DNA of 28,126 nt, from assembly GCA_900404475.1 (NCBI GenBank), contig OUQQ01000233.1, forward strand, positions 1 to 28,126, given 5' to 3'. The notes under the pieces are model-generated. The model saw only the letters and a list, made by a program, of their open reading frames with translations. It was not told the DNA's origin and searched no databases. A program made the position numbers and the translations under genes. Below are positions 11,729 through 23,092 of the stretch, piece after piece. The stretch's first letter is position 1; each line of letters opens with the position of its first letter. This DNA comes from Spongospora subterranea (Eukaryota; Endomyxa; Phytomyxea; Plasmodiophorida; Plasmodiophoridae).

Positions 11729-12692
11729 TTATTGACCATATTTTGAATTCCGGAGCAACGGCAAATGTTCAGAATCAGCAGACGCAACACGTTTCTTGGC
11801 AATCTTGGCAACCTGCGATTGGACGGTGCCTTTTTCATAACGCTGATACGCTTCTAGAAGCTGAATTTCACCGGGAATCGTCTTCTTAACACTTGCATGG
11901 GCAAGCACCGCCTGAAACCAGCGATGAAACTTCATGAACCCAGGAGTGTTCGGGACCTGATTCGGTGGTCAATCGGTATTTACCAAAATCGTATCAGAAC
12001 AGAAATAAAATTATCACTCGTACCTCGTAATGTCGATATTTTTCCAAAACCTTTAATCGCATTGCCCAAGGGGCAAGCAATACATCAACAATGGAGAACA
12101 TAGCACCAAGATAGAATGGCCCGACAATATCAATCCCTTCATTGAACGTGGCAATGGCATTAGTGAACTGCATTTTTGCCTCTGCCTGCATCTCAATAAT
12201 CAATCGGAAAGCGGAAAGAAGGATTCACAACCGGCGGTTGACCTGAGCATCCCTATCTTGACGCACCAGAATTTGATAAAAGGCTGGTACGATCTCGTTG
12301 TCGATGAGGTTGGCGGCTAATCTACATCGCGCTCGCATCTTGGGCTCGTCGGGCATGAGTGATTTACCAGATTTCCACATCTCATCGATATATTGCACAA
12401 TAATCGAACTTTCCCTGATGACAAATGCGGGTTTCATCTGAGAAGCGTTGACAATGAATCACCATGATGTGACATTATGATGGGCCATTACTGGGTCCTC
12501 TTGATGGATCAGGACCGGGACAGTTCCTTTTGGATTGAGCAGAATCAGCTCCGGGAGTTTATCGTAGGTATCGCCCGTGAGGGTCAACGACTCCACCGAC
12601 TCATACTTGACGTCCTTCTCTTGCAGGGCGATTGTGGCACGCTGGGCGAATGGGCAGAACCAGGCCGTCAGCAGGCGAACTGGTTCCGGCAT
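11729..12692 (-). CDS. Omega-like glutathione S-transferase, copy A
   Basis: Tandem paralogue of the downstream GST. Exons 12692-12492, 12437-12243, 12191-12024 and 11956-11729 join in phase 0 to give 263 residues. MPEPVRLLTAWFCPFAQR carries the omega-type cysteine at residue 13. NPKGTVPVLI and RESSIIVQYIDEMW are the glutathione-site elements. DIVGPFYLGAMFSIVDVLLAP and PGFMKFHRWFQAVLAH belong to the all-helical C-terminal domain. Copy A has a longer Lys/Ala-rich tail (AKIAKKRVASAD) than copy B. Introns are 54, 51 and 67 nt. The start is the first ATG before the conserved strand. Upstream sequence reaches an assembly join only 107 bp away, so its promoter may not be intact in this assembly. 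Substrate cannot be read from the sequence. Confidence 0.9.
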
Positions 12693-12779
12693 TCCGATTC
12701 TTGGATTCTAAAGAAGAGCAGGACCAACCGAAGTGAATCGAGAATTTACGGCGCATTAAAATCAGTGGTGAAAATCTTA

Positions 12780-13042
12780 TCTTGCGACCAACGATATANA
12801 TCACCCTTTGATCGTCGTGTCCGATAATTCCCCAAACTAAGACGTGACCTTCATGTGCACAAATTTCAAGAAAAAACTGGGGACGTCGGAGCTGTATTCG
12901 AGCTTTAAATAATAATAAAACCGAAGATTCTATTTTCGAGCTCAGAATGATACTTCCTTGGACAACCTGTTATTTGTTCATCAATCCGAGAATTTCAAAC
13001 GAACTTGCTCGGGCGTCTCAAGGAAAAAAGTCAACGCGCGAG
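12780..13042 (-). pseudogene. Possible small or truncated gene crossing the N at 12799
   Basis: An ATG at about 13042 reads MSRALTFFLETPEQ. A 38-nt GT-AG intron (gttcgt...aacag, about 13005-12968) then leads to VVQGSIILSSKIESS, and the same frame stays open through HEGHVLVWGIIGHDDQRV to the N. It continues past the N into the region before GST A with no sensible end. I do not recognise the product. It could be a gene cut by a contig join or a chance open frame. Confidence 0.25.
12799..12799. other. Single-N assembly join
   Basis: One undetermined base. Unlike the other two N positions in the window, I find no duplicated sequence on its two sides, so it may mark a contig join without overlap or a true unread base. 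An open minus-strand frame crosses it. Confidence 0.8.
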
Positions 13043-13046
13043 ACAT

Positions 13047-13075
13047 ATTGGCCCATTGGTTTATTGGCGTATTGG
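13047..13075 (+). promoter_or_regulatory. Four ATTGG (inverted CCAAT) motifs at exact 8-bp spacing
   Basis: ATTGG starts at 13047, 13055, 13063 and 13071, each followed by three variable bases. CCAAT is the binding core of the NF-Y/HAP complex. The block lies between minus-strand GST A and the plus-strand gene starting at 13324. A TGACTGAGTCA palindrome (bZIP-like) sits at 13275-13285 and a TATA-like run near 13140. Regulatory function is inferred from motif content only. Confidence 0.35.
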
Positions 13076-13323
13076 TGGCCCTAACCGAAGGTCGAACCCG
13101 ATCAAAAATATAAACTGTGACTTTACCGATTTGACCTAATATATATAACAGATTGATCAGTCGAATCTGCACTGAATATCGATAGATTATCGACCTTTGT
13201 CGCTCGTTGGATATCGTCGTTTAGTTGCGCACTTTGCCCATTCGGCCCGATTGAGAACGAGGTTCAAACCCTGTTGACTGAGTCAGATTCTCAGGACGTT
13301 CCTTCCCCCTCTGCTATCGCCCG

Positions 13324-14193
13324 ATGTCCAGTGCTGCCATCATGATCGACGACCCGGTGGAAACGCCAATGGCGACGGGCGATGACAATGGAAGGCGAAG
13401 ATCATTGCGGCTGCCGAAGCCACCTGCTCTCGTTGCGGACTCAACCGCCGCTTCCATCGCCGAGACGCCACAGATCCAAATTGACAACCACAATGGCGCG
13501 ATTACTCTCATTATACGCGGCTGGAAACTGAGCCGCTGGTACCACGAAGCGGATATGGGGACGGCGCTCGACGCTGATAGCAAAGCCGCGCGACAAAGCA
13601 CCGCGAAAGGGCAATCATCTCGAGCGACGCCCTGTAATGGAGCAATGGAGGCCGCCTATAAGATCGATCATGACCCTTATGAAGCCGCTTTACCTCTGTT
13701 GGCATTGATGAATGGGATTGGCAATGGCTGTAATGAGGTCGGGAGTCACGAAAGCGATGTGGAAATGATTGACGACGACCAAGAAGAGGACGAAGAACGG
13801 GATGATGCGGCGCCGTTCAATGTCGTTGAAGATTGTTTCGATTACGTTTGCGTGATTATCAATGGAGCTAACTGGAATAGGCGGGGAGTCAATCTGGACG
13901 TTGTTGGCGATCTGATCAATGAGATGGACGACGACACTGACGAACCGAACAAGGTCGAGTTTTGGGTTATTCCTAGAGAAATTCTTTCACAAAAGGACCT
14001 AAACCAGCTCGACGATATCAACAAGTATGACCTAGAACGTAGCGGATCCTCTTTATCTGATCGTATGAGATTCATCAAGACGCTTTTCAAGCGATATCAA
14101 TTCAAAAGGGTGAGGAATCTGTACCAAGCCCGTCGTAAAGGTCATCTTACCATTGCTCGCTACATATCTCTCATCTATTTCGTCCGTCTTTGA
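13324..14193 (+). CDS. Unrecognised acidic protein, 289 residues, single exon
   Basis: A long ATG-initiated frame in a region of higher GC than its neighbours. The N-terminus (to about residue 40) is Arg/Pro/Ser rich and disordered in character (GRRRSLRLPKPP). A folded-looking segment follows (ITLIIRGWKLSRWYHEADM, about 59-77). A strongly acidic patch, DDDQEEDEERDD, is near residue 150. After it come mixed strands and helices (FDYVCVIINGANWNRRGVNL, KVEFWVIPREILSQKDL) and a basic tail (FKRYQFKRVRNLYQARRKG). I know no family with this pattern. A GTGAGG donor-like site at about 14110 means the last 25 residues could be intron, with a further exon downstream. The acidic and basic clusters would fit a nuclear protein, but that is only a guess. 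Confidence 0.6.
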   Translation: MSSAAIMIDDPVETPMATGDDNGRRRSLRLPKPPALVADSTAASIAETPQIQIDNHNGAITLIIRGWKLSRWYHEADMGTALDADSKAARQSTAKGQSSRATPCNGAMEAAYKIDHDPYEAALPLLALMNGIGNGCNEVGSHESDVEMIDDDQEEDEERDDAAPFNVVEDCFDYVCVIINGANWNRRGVNLDVVGDLINEMDDDTDEPNKVEFWVIPREILSQKDLNQLDDINKYDLERSGSSLSDRMRFIKTLFKRYQFKRVRNLYQARRKGHLTIARYISLIYFVRL

Positions 14194-14938
14194 TTCGCCG
14201 TCTATTCTCCCTCAGTTATTTCGATGGACGTATTAACAATGTGGTGTTCTTCACATTTAAAAATTAATTCCCAAACGATTATCTATTAAATTTTTCCGTT
14301 TTTCCACCTATCGTTCACTTCATCGTATGTTATTGAATTACTGCTCCATAATTTGCGGGTTAAGAAACGGGGTATTGGGCTCTTTTCTATTCCGGCAACA
14401 ATCGTCAGACTAAAACCAGCGTCAAGGCGGTTGGTAAACCTACCCTTCCTCGGAATTCATACACGCCCAAAACACCCTGAAAGGAGCGCGAACGTTCATG
14501 GGTGACGAGAACAGTCCTCTGATTGTATCTTCTAGTCGGTCATTGCAGCGATGCGGGCGAATGGTACCAGTTGGGATCTCCCCGCTCTTCTGCTTCGCAG
14601 CAACATACGCCAACATCTCAGACCTGGCCGACCGACCTGCCGATTCACCTTCAGGTGCATCTGGGACCATGTCCTTGAATATTTATCTTGGGTATGGGGG
14701 AGTTTCAAATAAATCCGTCGGATGGTCAGGGTAATGGGTCGACTCCGATTCTGACGACCAGTTGTCGCTTGCCTGCAATCTGGCAAACAAGCTGAATCGA
14801 CCTGGTGGATGTTAATCTAAGCGACTGAGGTAGACAGAGCTGACAAAAAGCGTCTGATTGGCAAACCATAGTTACCACCGTTTGTAATGCATATGCAATA
14901 TATATGAAATATTTATTATGTAGGGGATCGATGATAAT
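14194..14938. other. Gap between two convergent genes
   Basis: About 750 bp between the 13324-14193 gene (plus) and the end of the RGS gene (minus). AT-rich sequence fits 3' untranslated ends at both sides. The centre (14440-14850) has protein-like open frames on minus, described separately. No repeat or RNA gene is visible. Confidence 0.4.
14440..14670 (-). CDS. Possible small unrecognised protein, 76 residues
   Basis: An ATG frame starting MVPDAPEGESAGRSARSEML and containing YVAAKQKSGEIPTGT and DRLEDTIRGLFSSPMNV. Its composition looks coding, but there is no recognisable domain. A second protein-like stretch in another minus frame (ASDNWSSESEST, about 14790) may be an upstream exon, although I found no clean GT donor linking them. 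An overlapping ATG frame on plus (14498-14734) is the competing reading. Confidence 0.25.
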   Translation of the reverse strand: MVPDAPEGESAGRSARSEMLAYVAAKQKSGEIPTGTIRPHRCNDRLEDTIRGLFSSPMNVRAPFRVFWACMNSEEG

Positions 14939-17169
<2,231 letters not shown>

Positions 17170-17573
17170 TCATGGCTGTACTCGCAGGTTAGGAAACGCA
17201 CGGCTACATGCGAATTTCCCTGATCTATCGTGAACTGTTCTAAAACGACCACTTATGATTTTGTGATGCATATTTATCTCGAATCGAAACAACCCACAAA
17301 TCTAGCGCTGAATGTCATGATTGATTTTGTTGCATCTGAAATCAAGCCCGTAGTGATTTCCCATGAGCATGTTCGGTCAAAAATCCCACCCTTGAAAGGC
17401 ACGCCTCGACAAAACGGGGTGCAACCCACGCACCGGACTTGTGCCAGTGGTGAAACCATATTGACACCACAGTGTATATGTAATTACCCAGTCTGATTTA
17501 TCTGTTAGCCCCAAACCCCCAACGTTTTCATAAAGCGATTGTTTTCAATTCCGGTTGTAATCGTATATTTTCA
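17170..17573. promoter_or_regulatory. Divergent promoter gap between the RGS gene and the proteasome gene
   Basis: About 400 bp between genes pointing away from each other, so it must hold both promoters. Small open frames on each strand (17230-17496 plus, 17459-17274 minus) show no domain and are treated as chance. I see no clear TATA element or repeated motif. Confidence 0.4.
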
Positions 17574-18344
17574 ATGCGCGAACATGCAGGCGACATTACG
17601 GGCGCAACAACTGGCGAGCATATGCTTGGGACAACGATCATGGCGGTGACGTTTGACGGTGGCGTTGTTGTTGGGGCTGATTCCCGTACCTCCACCGGGA
17701 GCTACGTAGCCAACCGCGTTTCCGACAAGTTAACGCAATTGCACGATCGAATATATTGCTGTCGCTCCGGATCTGCTGCCGATACACAGGCTGTTGCCGA
17801 TATTGTTAAATATCATCTTGACCAACACAGGTTTTTTGATCTTGACACCGTTCTAAATCGCCTTCTCATTGTTGATTATTAGCGTCGAATTAGGAGATCT
17901 TCCTTCTGTTGCTGTCGCGGCACATCTTACCAGAAATATCTGCTATCAATACAAAGATCAGCTCATGGCTGGTATGATTATTGGCGGATGGGATAAGCAG
18001 AAAGGGGGAACTGTCTATTCAGTTACGCTCGGTGGATCTGTTGTCCAACAAGTACCCAGAGCGTTGTTTATTGTTATTCCCGTCTGGTAAATTGTGAAAT
18101 TGTTTAGGACTATGCAATTGGTGGTTCAGGTTCTACATACATTTATGGATATTGCGATGCGCAGTACAAGAAGGGGATGTCCAAAGCAGAGTGTCAAAAA
18201 TTCGTCCAGTGTGCGATATCTCACGCCATTGCACGTGATGGTTCCTCTGGTGGTGTAATTCGATTGGCAACGATTGACAAAGATGGCGTCACTCGAACGA
18301 TGGTTGCTGGCGACGAACTTCCTTACGCGGCCGAAAACAACTGA
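17574..18344 (+). CDS. PSMB6: 20S proteasome subunit beta-1 (caspase-like, PSMB6/PRE3 type)
   Basis: A catalytic subunit of the 20S core that cleaves after acidic residues. Exons 17574-17830, 17883-18051 and 18108-18344 join in frame to 220 residues. A 19-residue propeptide ends in Gly before the catalytic Thr (GTTIMAV). Counting from that Thr as 1, Asp17 (GADSR), Lys33 (SDKLTQ) and Arg45 ([11 protein letters not shown]) are all in place. Arg45 is the S1-pocket residue that marks beta-1. [24 protein letters not shown] and [13 protein letters not shown] follow in family order, with [19 protein letters not shown] near the end. The protein is slightly shorter than the roughly 240-residue animal form, mainly in the propeptide and C-terminus. 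Introns are 52 and 56 nt. The start is the only ATG that gives a normal propeptide. Confidence 0.95.
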
Positions 18345-18601
18345 TTTAGAATCTGCAATACATCAGTTTTTTTTTTCGCTATGTATGTACATATTTTTGC
18401 GATTCGAGACTTCGTTAAACAATCAATACACCAAATCCTTTCATGCACATTCGCTTTTTTATATTCCTCCCGGAACCTTTCATCATTAACGCGTCGAAAA
18501 GCATTCTCTAAATTTGAATATAAGTTATTCATTCAGTCATCTGGAACAGGTACAATGGTTGTGTGCGGTCCGGTTAGGTTTTATGACGTTGCGGATCAGT
18601 A
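18345..18601. other. Short gap between the proteasome and RMI1-like genes
   Basis: AT-rich 257 bp containing the proteasome 3' end (a run of T at 18367-18375) and presumably the RMI1 promoter. Open frames on both strands show nothing recognisable. Confidence 0.4.
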
Positions 18602-19616
18602 ATGGCTGTAGAATTGGTCCTATGGTCGATGGAGCAGATAGTTGTCCCCGAATTGGCGTCGGCTGGCATGCCAAGGGAGTTATTTCACAATGAATGGATC
18701 GCCTCAGCTTCTGCCGCCTGCCAAAACAACATCGAAAAAATACTGATCCAGTTATGCGCCTCTGATATTGTTCAGTCATGTCGCCCTAGCCTACCGGCGA
18801 CTTTAAATCAGCTTGACCTTTTACCAGGTTTTCTTTATGCAATTGTTAATTGGGTAATATTTATGTTCAATAGGTCCTTGCATTCTTCAAGTAATAGATG
18901 GTGGCGGTAGGTTTTCTGCATGTATTTTCGATTGATGTCTGATATATGACAGACGTCGGGCAGCTTCATGGCAAACCAGACCGCAACCTCGTTAGATTTT
19001 CTCAAAACAACTGCCGGTATATGATAATAATGCCAGATGTGCCATATCAGGGTCAAAGAACTTTAAAACTAGCTCTAACAGACGGGATTAGAACAGTATA
19101 TGCACTTGAATGGCGACCGATATCTGGACTGACAGGGCGATATGGAATGAAACTACTTTGTCGAAATGTTCCTGTTCGGCTTTCGCATCTTCTTTTATGC
19201 ACCGAGAACACGTTTGTGTTAGGTGGATCTGTTCCGTGCAAGGTGNTATGACAGACGTCGGGCAGCTTCATGGCAAACCAGACCGCAACCTCGTTAGATT
19301 TTCTCAAAACAACTGCCGGTATATGATAATAATGCCAGATGTGCCATTTCAGGGTCAAAGAACTTTAAAACTTGCTCTAACAGACGGGGTTAGAACAGTA
19401 TATGCACTTGAATGGCGACCGATATCTGGACTGACAGGGCGATATGGAATGAAACTACTTTGTCGAAATGTTCCTGTTCGGCTTTCGCATCTTCTTTTAT
19501 GCACCGAGAACACGTTTGTGTTAGGTGGATCTGTTCCGTGCAAGGTGATGCTGTTTTGTCACGCAACTCACTGCATTCAATTGGTGAAAATCTAGGTTGA
19601 ACCTGTTGTCAGGTGA
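18602..19616 (+). CDS. RMI1: RMI1-like RecQ-mediated genome instability protein (broken by an assembly duplication)
   Basis: RMI1 is the OB-fold partner of topoisomerase III and a BLM/Sgs1 helicase in dissolving double Holliday junctions. Exon 1 (18602-18827) gives the N-terminal helices, ending DIVQSCRPSLPATLNQLDL. Exon 2 (18874-18906) gives PCILQVIDGG. Exon 3 holds the OB fold: RTLKLALTDGIRTVYALEW, then GRYGMKLLC and NTFVLGGSVP. Exon 4 (19596-19616) ends VEPVVR. The order SLP, LQV, KLxLTDG, LGG is characteristic. Exon 3 appears twice, 18953-19245 and 19255-19544, on either side of the N at 19246. Using one copy gives 189 residues in a single frame. The protein stops straight after the OB fold, so it is the short, yeast-like type lacking the second OB domain of animal RMI1. 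An in-frame TGA upstream fixes ATG 18602 as the first possible start. Confidence 0.75.
18945..19547 (+). repeat. 301-bp near-identical direct repeat flanking a single N (assembly join)
   Basis: 18945-19245 and 19247-19547 match at all but three positions by eye (catatcagg/catttcagg, aactagctc/aacttgctc, gggattaga/ggggttaga), separated only by N at 19246. Both copies cover the same RMI1 intron end and exon. The added 302 nt shifts the frame. The pattern fits two overlapping contig or allele ends joined without merging, not a biological duplication. Confidence 0.85.
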
Positions 19617-19777
19617 CATATTAGCCAAATAAAACCGGCATCTATGTGTTTCGTTGGTCTGGTGATCAAATGGTACCTTTGCGCAATGTTGCACTAGCTC
19701 CTTGAAAGCAGTTTACCTGATGGCCTTCTGGTAAATGCACTCGGTTCAAGTCTCATGTTGAATAATTTTCTGGTAAT

Positions 19778-22700
19778 ATGTCGTCATCTGACAATGTAAA
19801 TGACTTTCCATCCGATTCTCACGTGAACCCACCCGGTTCGTCTCAATTTTTGTTGCGCCAGAAGCAAGCCATTCTGTCTTGGCGAAATCGGCGAAATGAG
19901 CGTCAAACCGCGCCCGATGACGCACTTGAACCGACCATCCCGAACCATAGCCGAAGTCGTTCAAACTGTTTATTTCGTCACAGTCGAGCTGATGTCGTCG
20001 TTGAAAATCATGAGAAGACACGCTGTATTGATTCCACAATTCTGAAGGAAATATGGCGACGATTTCGTAGGAACGGCCCGCCGCCTGATGGCAAAAGCGC
20101 GAGGCCGTTTCGGTTGTCCAGCTTTTTTACTCAATTGCAGGATAGGTCCGACGCAGCAATCAATGCCTTTGTTGACCAATGCCGGGCTAATATGATTCCT
20201 ATCCGGCCGATTAGTATCATCGACAATTGTCTCCAGTGTCAAGGTTATGAATTGAGTGATGCCCATTGCGACGCTTTGCGGCAGGCGATTCGCAGTGTCC
20301 CCACTGTTGACGGCGTGGATATTGAAAAGAACTCTGTAGGACCTGAAGGCGCTGCTATCTTAGTTACGTCAGCCAGGCAACTCCATTATTTGAATATGGC
20401 TTACAATAACGTTGGCTTGCAAGGTGCACACATTTGGGGACAGGTCAGAGTATTGATCCCTTTTGCCTCTTACCCGGTCAACTAAGTGCTCATTGTTTTA
20501 GTTCATTGGACAAACAGAATGCCATCTCGTCCATATTGATTTGTCAGGAAACGGAATTGGCCCTTACGGCGCAAACCTTATTTGCCAAGGGCTTATTCAC
20601 AATCAAACTGTACAGTTCATAAACCTTGCCGGGAACGATATTGGAAACGAAGGTGCCAAGCCTGTAAGCAATATACTTATCGTCACCAAGACGCTGCGAA
20701 TTTTAAACTTAAAGCAAAACAAGTTAACACATGAAGGGAGTGCATATATTTCAGCAGCAATGGAAAAGAACAGAAGCCTCTCTGGAATAATACTATCTTG
20801 GAATTCATTTTTCGGCTCCTCGGGAGTGCTCCTTGCCAAAGCTTTACAATCGCATCCCTCTGTAGTGCATGTCGATATAAGCTGTTGCGAAATCGGGGTT
20901 GAGGCCGGCATCGTCCTAGCTCATGCTATACGAATGAATTCGAGATTGGAGCAGGTCGCTTACAACAGCTAACAAATGCTGCCCCAATAGCTCACGTTTT
21001 TTCGCAGATCCATCTCTCCAGAAACCCTTTAGGTTCATCTGCCAGGGTGATCATCTGGGCGATGACAACATCGCCTCATCTGGAAAAACGTCGAGTCTCA
21101 ATGGCGGGGTGCGACTTTAAACATGCCGCCAACGCTAATAATACATTTGATCCTAGGTTTCCCAATGGGCAACGTATTCTAGACATGCAATCGGAATACC
21201 ACCGCGCCTTAGCATCAGAGGTAAGCTGGTGTATGTCAATTTCTTACTCAAAGTAACGTGATATGAACAGATTTTGGCGCTATCTACGTTACCAGGTGCT
21301 TCAAAGTTGAGCAACGTTCTAGTTGGCCAGCAACAGTTCAATGGCATCGACCTTACAGTGCCGAATCCATGGAGAAGCTTGCCGGAGAAAGGGGTACTAC
21401 AATTCGAATTCCACTGGTATCCGCGCCCCGCTCAGTCCGATGATGCCCTTGATGAACATGCATTTCAAGCTATATATGCATTGTTGAAGGACCCTGAACA
21501 CGGCACCGACGAATCTCGCGCCGACCTGTTTTTAGCAACGTGCTCGAGTTTGAACTTTGCTAAAGAGCAGATCATTCCCATTCTGCAGTTGTTTTCTAAA
21601 GGAAGTTCTGAATTGATATTGGTAGCCTCTGTCCTTTCAATCAGGATGGTAGATGGCCCGTTATGTCATGAAAATCTGGTCGCTTCGCAATTCATGTCAA
21701 ATAGCAGCGACACCTGTTTCTGTTCAACAGATCATCTTATAATCGATGCNGATCATTCCCATTCTGCAGTTGTTTTCTAAAGGAAGTTCTGAATTGATAT
21801 TGGTAGCCTCTGTCCTTTCAATCAGGATGGTAGATGGCCCGTTATGTCATGAAAATCTGGTCGCTTCGCAATTCATGTCAAATAGCAGCGACACCTGTTT
21901 CTGTTCAACCGATCATCTTATAATCGATGCTGCCGTTCATGGCTTTACTAGATCAAATCCGACAGGCCATTATAATTTGCGTTTATCTTCGCCTATTGAT
22001 AGGACCATTGCGATGACTTTGATGCAAATTTCCGGGTGGTACTCTCTTTTTCATCTTGACGCAGGAGATTGCGATTGGTCACAGGCAGGAAATAGGCATC
22101 TTTGGCGCAATTCATCCTTAGATGGGAATAATTTCATATTCGACTCTACATTCCAGCTACCTGGTGAAGGCGTTTTGAAAACGGATTTTTCATTTCGAGT
22201 TGGCCCTAATATATCAAGTACCCTACCGATGCCAGCTCAAGATTTTGTCACATTGCTGGACAACATCAACGAGCAATTTCTCAAGGCAAGGTCAATAGGG
22301 TACAAGACATGTATTTGTTGTCGCAATATCAAATAATACGACTGTTTTCAGGACCTCAAGTTCAGAGAGCCTTCCTGCTGTAAAGTGGGTCAATTTCCTT
22401 CCTAACGTAGTCCCAACTCAATCTCCAGGAAATGTCGCACTGAAACGATTAAAAGGTGTATGTGCGACTGAGTTCTTTATAGCTGAGCAGGCGAAAGTAA
22501 TACTGTCGTGCTTTCCTGAGCGGGATCTGTTTAGAATGAACGCCTTCATCTGTATGTATAATCGGATAATTGGCGACAATGAAGTACGGTCCCTGTTCAG
22601 ATCCATGTTCTCTAAAGAAAACCAGAACTTGATAATGATTCGACTTGGCTATTTGGCCTTATGGAATCCGTTTTATCCATCAACTTGGTATAGAATCGAT

Positions 22701-23048
22701 CTTCAACATCGCGATGGACGCCATTTATCAGGACTAATCATGCGCATGACATTGATTGAACATAACTCGATGATATTCGATGTAGTTCTCGACGGAAAGC
22801 ACATTGACCTTCCTGCGATCTGGATTGCGAAAATGCCTGAGCATGGAGTATTGGAGTTTCAATTTCGGGAGACCCCGCTTCCGCATCTGCCATTGAGAGA
22901 GCGCCTGGCCGTACATTCTTTGGGATGGACACCCTCTGTTATATGGGCGGCAAGTGCCGAGTTTAAAAGTTTGCGTGTCGCCTTCTCAACTGCCAATACC
23001 CATGTTCGGAAGCAAACTTCGGTCCGACCATTGGCACCTGTTCGATAG
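19778..23048 (+). CDS. Leucine-rich-repeat protein with a three-fold C-terminal module (broken by an assembly duplication)
   Basis: Five exons: 19778-20443, 20502-20954, 21008-21220, 21271-22290 and 22352-23048. After discounting the 181-nt duplication at 21750, all junctions are in phase and the product is 955 residues. The N-terminus is basic and disordered. From about residue 165 ribonuclease-inhibitor-type LRRs begin (LHYLNMAYNNVGLQGA, VHIDLSGNGIGPYGANL, VQFINLAGNDIGNEGA, LRILNLKQNKLTHEGSA, VHVDISCCEIGVEAG). After the LRRs a module of about 70-90 residues occurs three times, each ending in a LP/MP-x-x-GVL-x-x-x-F strand: SLPEKGVLQFEF, QLPGEGVLKTDF and KMPEHGVLEFQF. Helical segments lie between the modules (FAKEQIIPILQLFSKGSSEL; FIAEQAKVILSCFPERDLF), loosely resembling DUF4476-type helices. 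No signal peptide or membrane segment is seen. Function is unknown; LRRs suggest protein binding. Confidence 0.8.
21570..21930 (+). repeat. 180-bp near-identical direct repeat flanking a single N (assembly join)
   Basis: 21570-21749 and 21751-21930 are identical except one base (caacag/caaccg), with N at 21750 between them. The unit lies inside exon 4 of the LRR gene. Copy plus N adds 181 nt and shifts the frame, so translation runs off in the wrong frame at the N. Removing one copy restores a continuous frame into AAVHGFTRSNPTGHYNL. Confidence 0.85.
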
Positions 23049-23092
23049 GAGTGTCGTGTAGCAGTGTCGCTCTATGAAAATAAAAACAATGA

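Noticed and set aside
17230..17496. Plus-strand ATG frame of 88 codons
   Set aside because: It lies in the divergent promoter gap, is overlapped by an equally long minus frame, and has no domain.
19110..19595. Plus-strand frame of 161 codons across the N at 19246
   Set aside because: It is produced by the artificial duplication; the RMI1 frame reads through one copy with normal splice sites.
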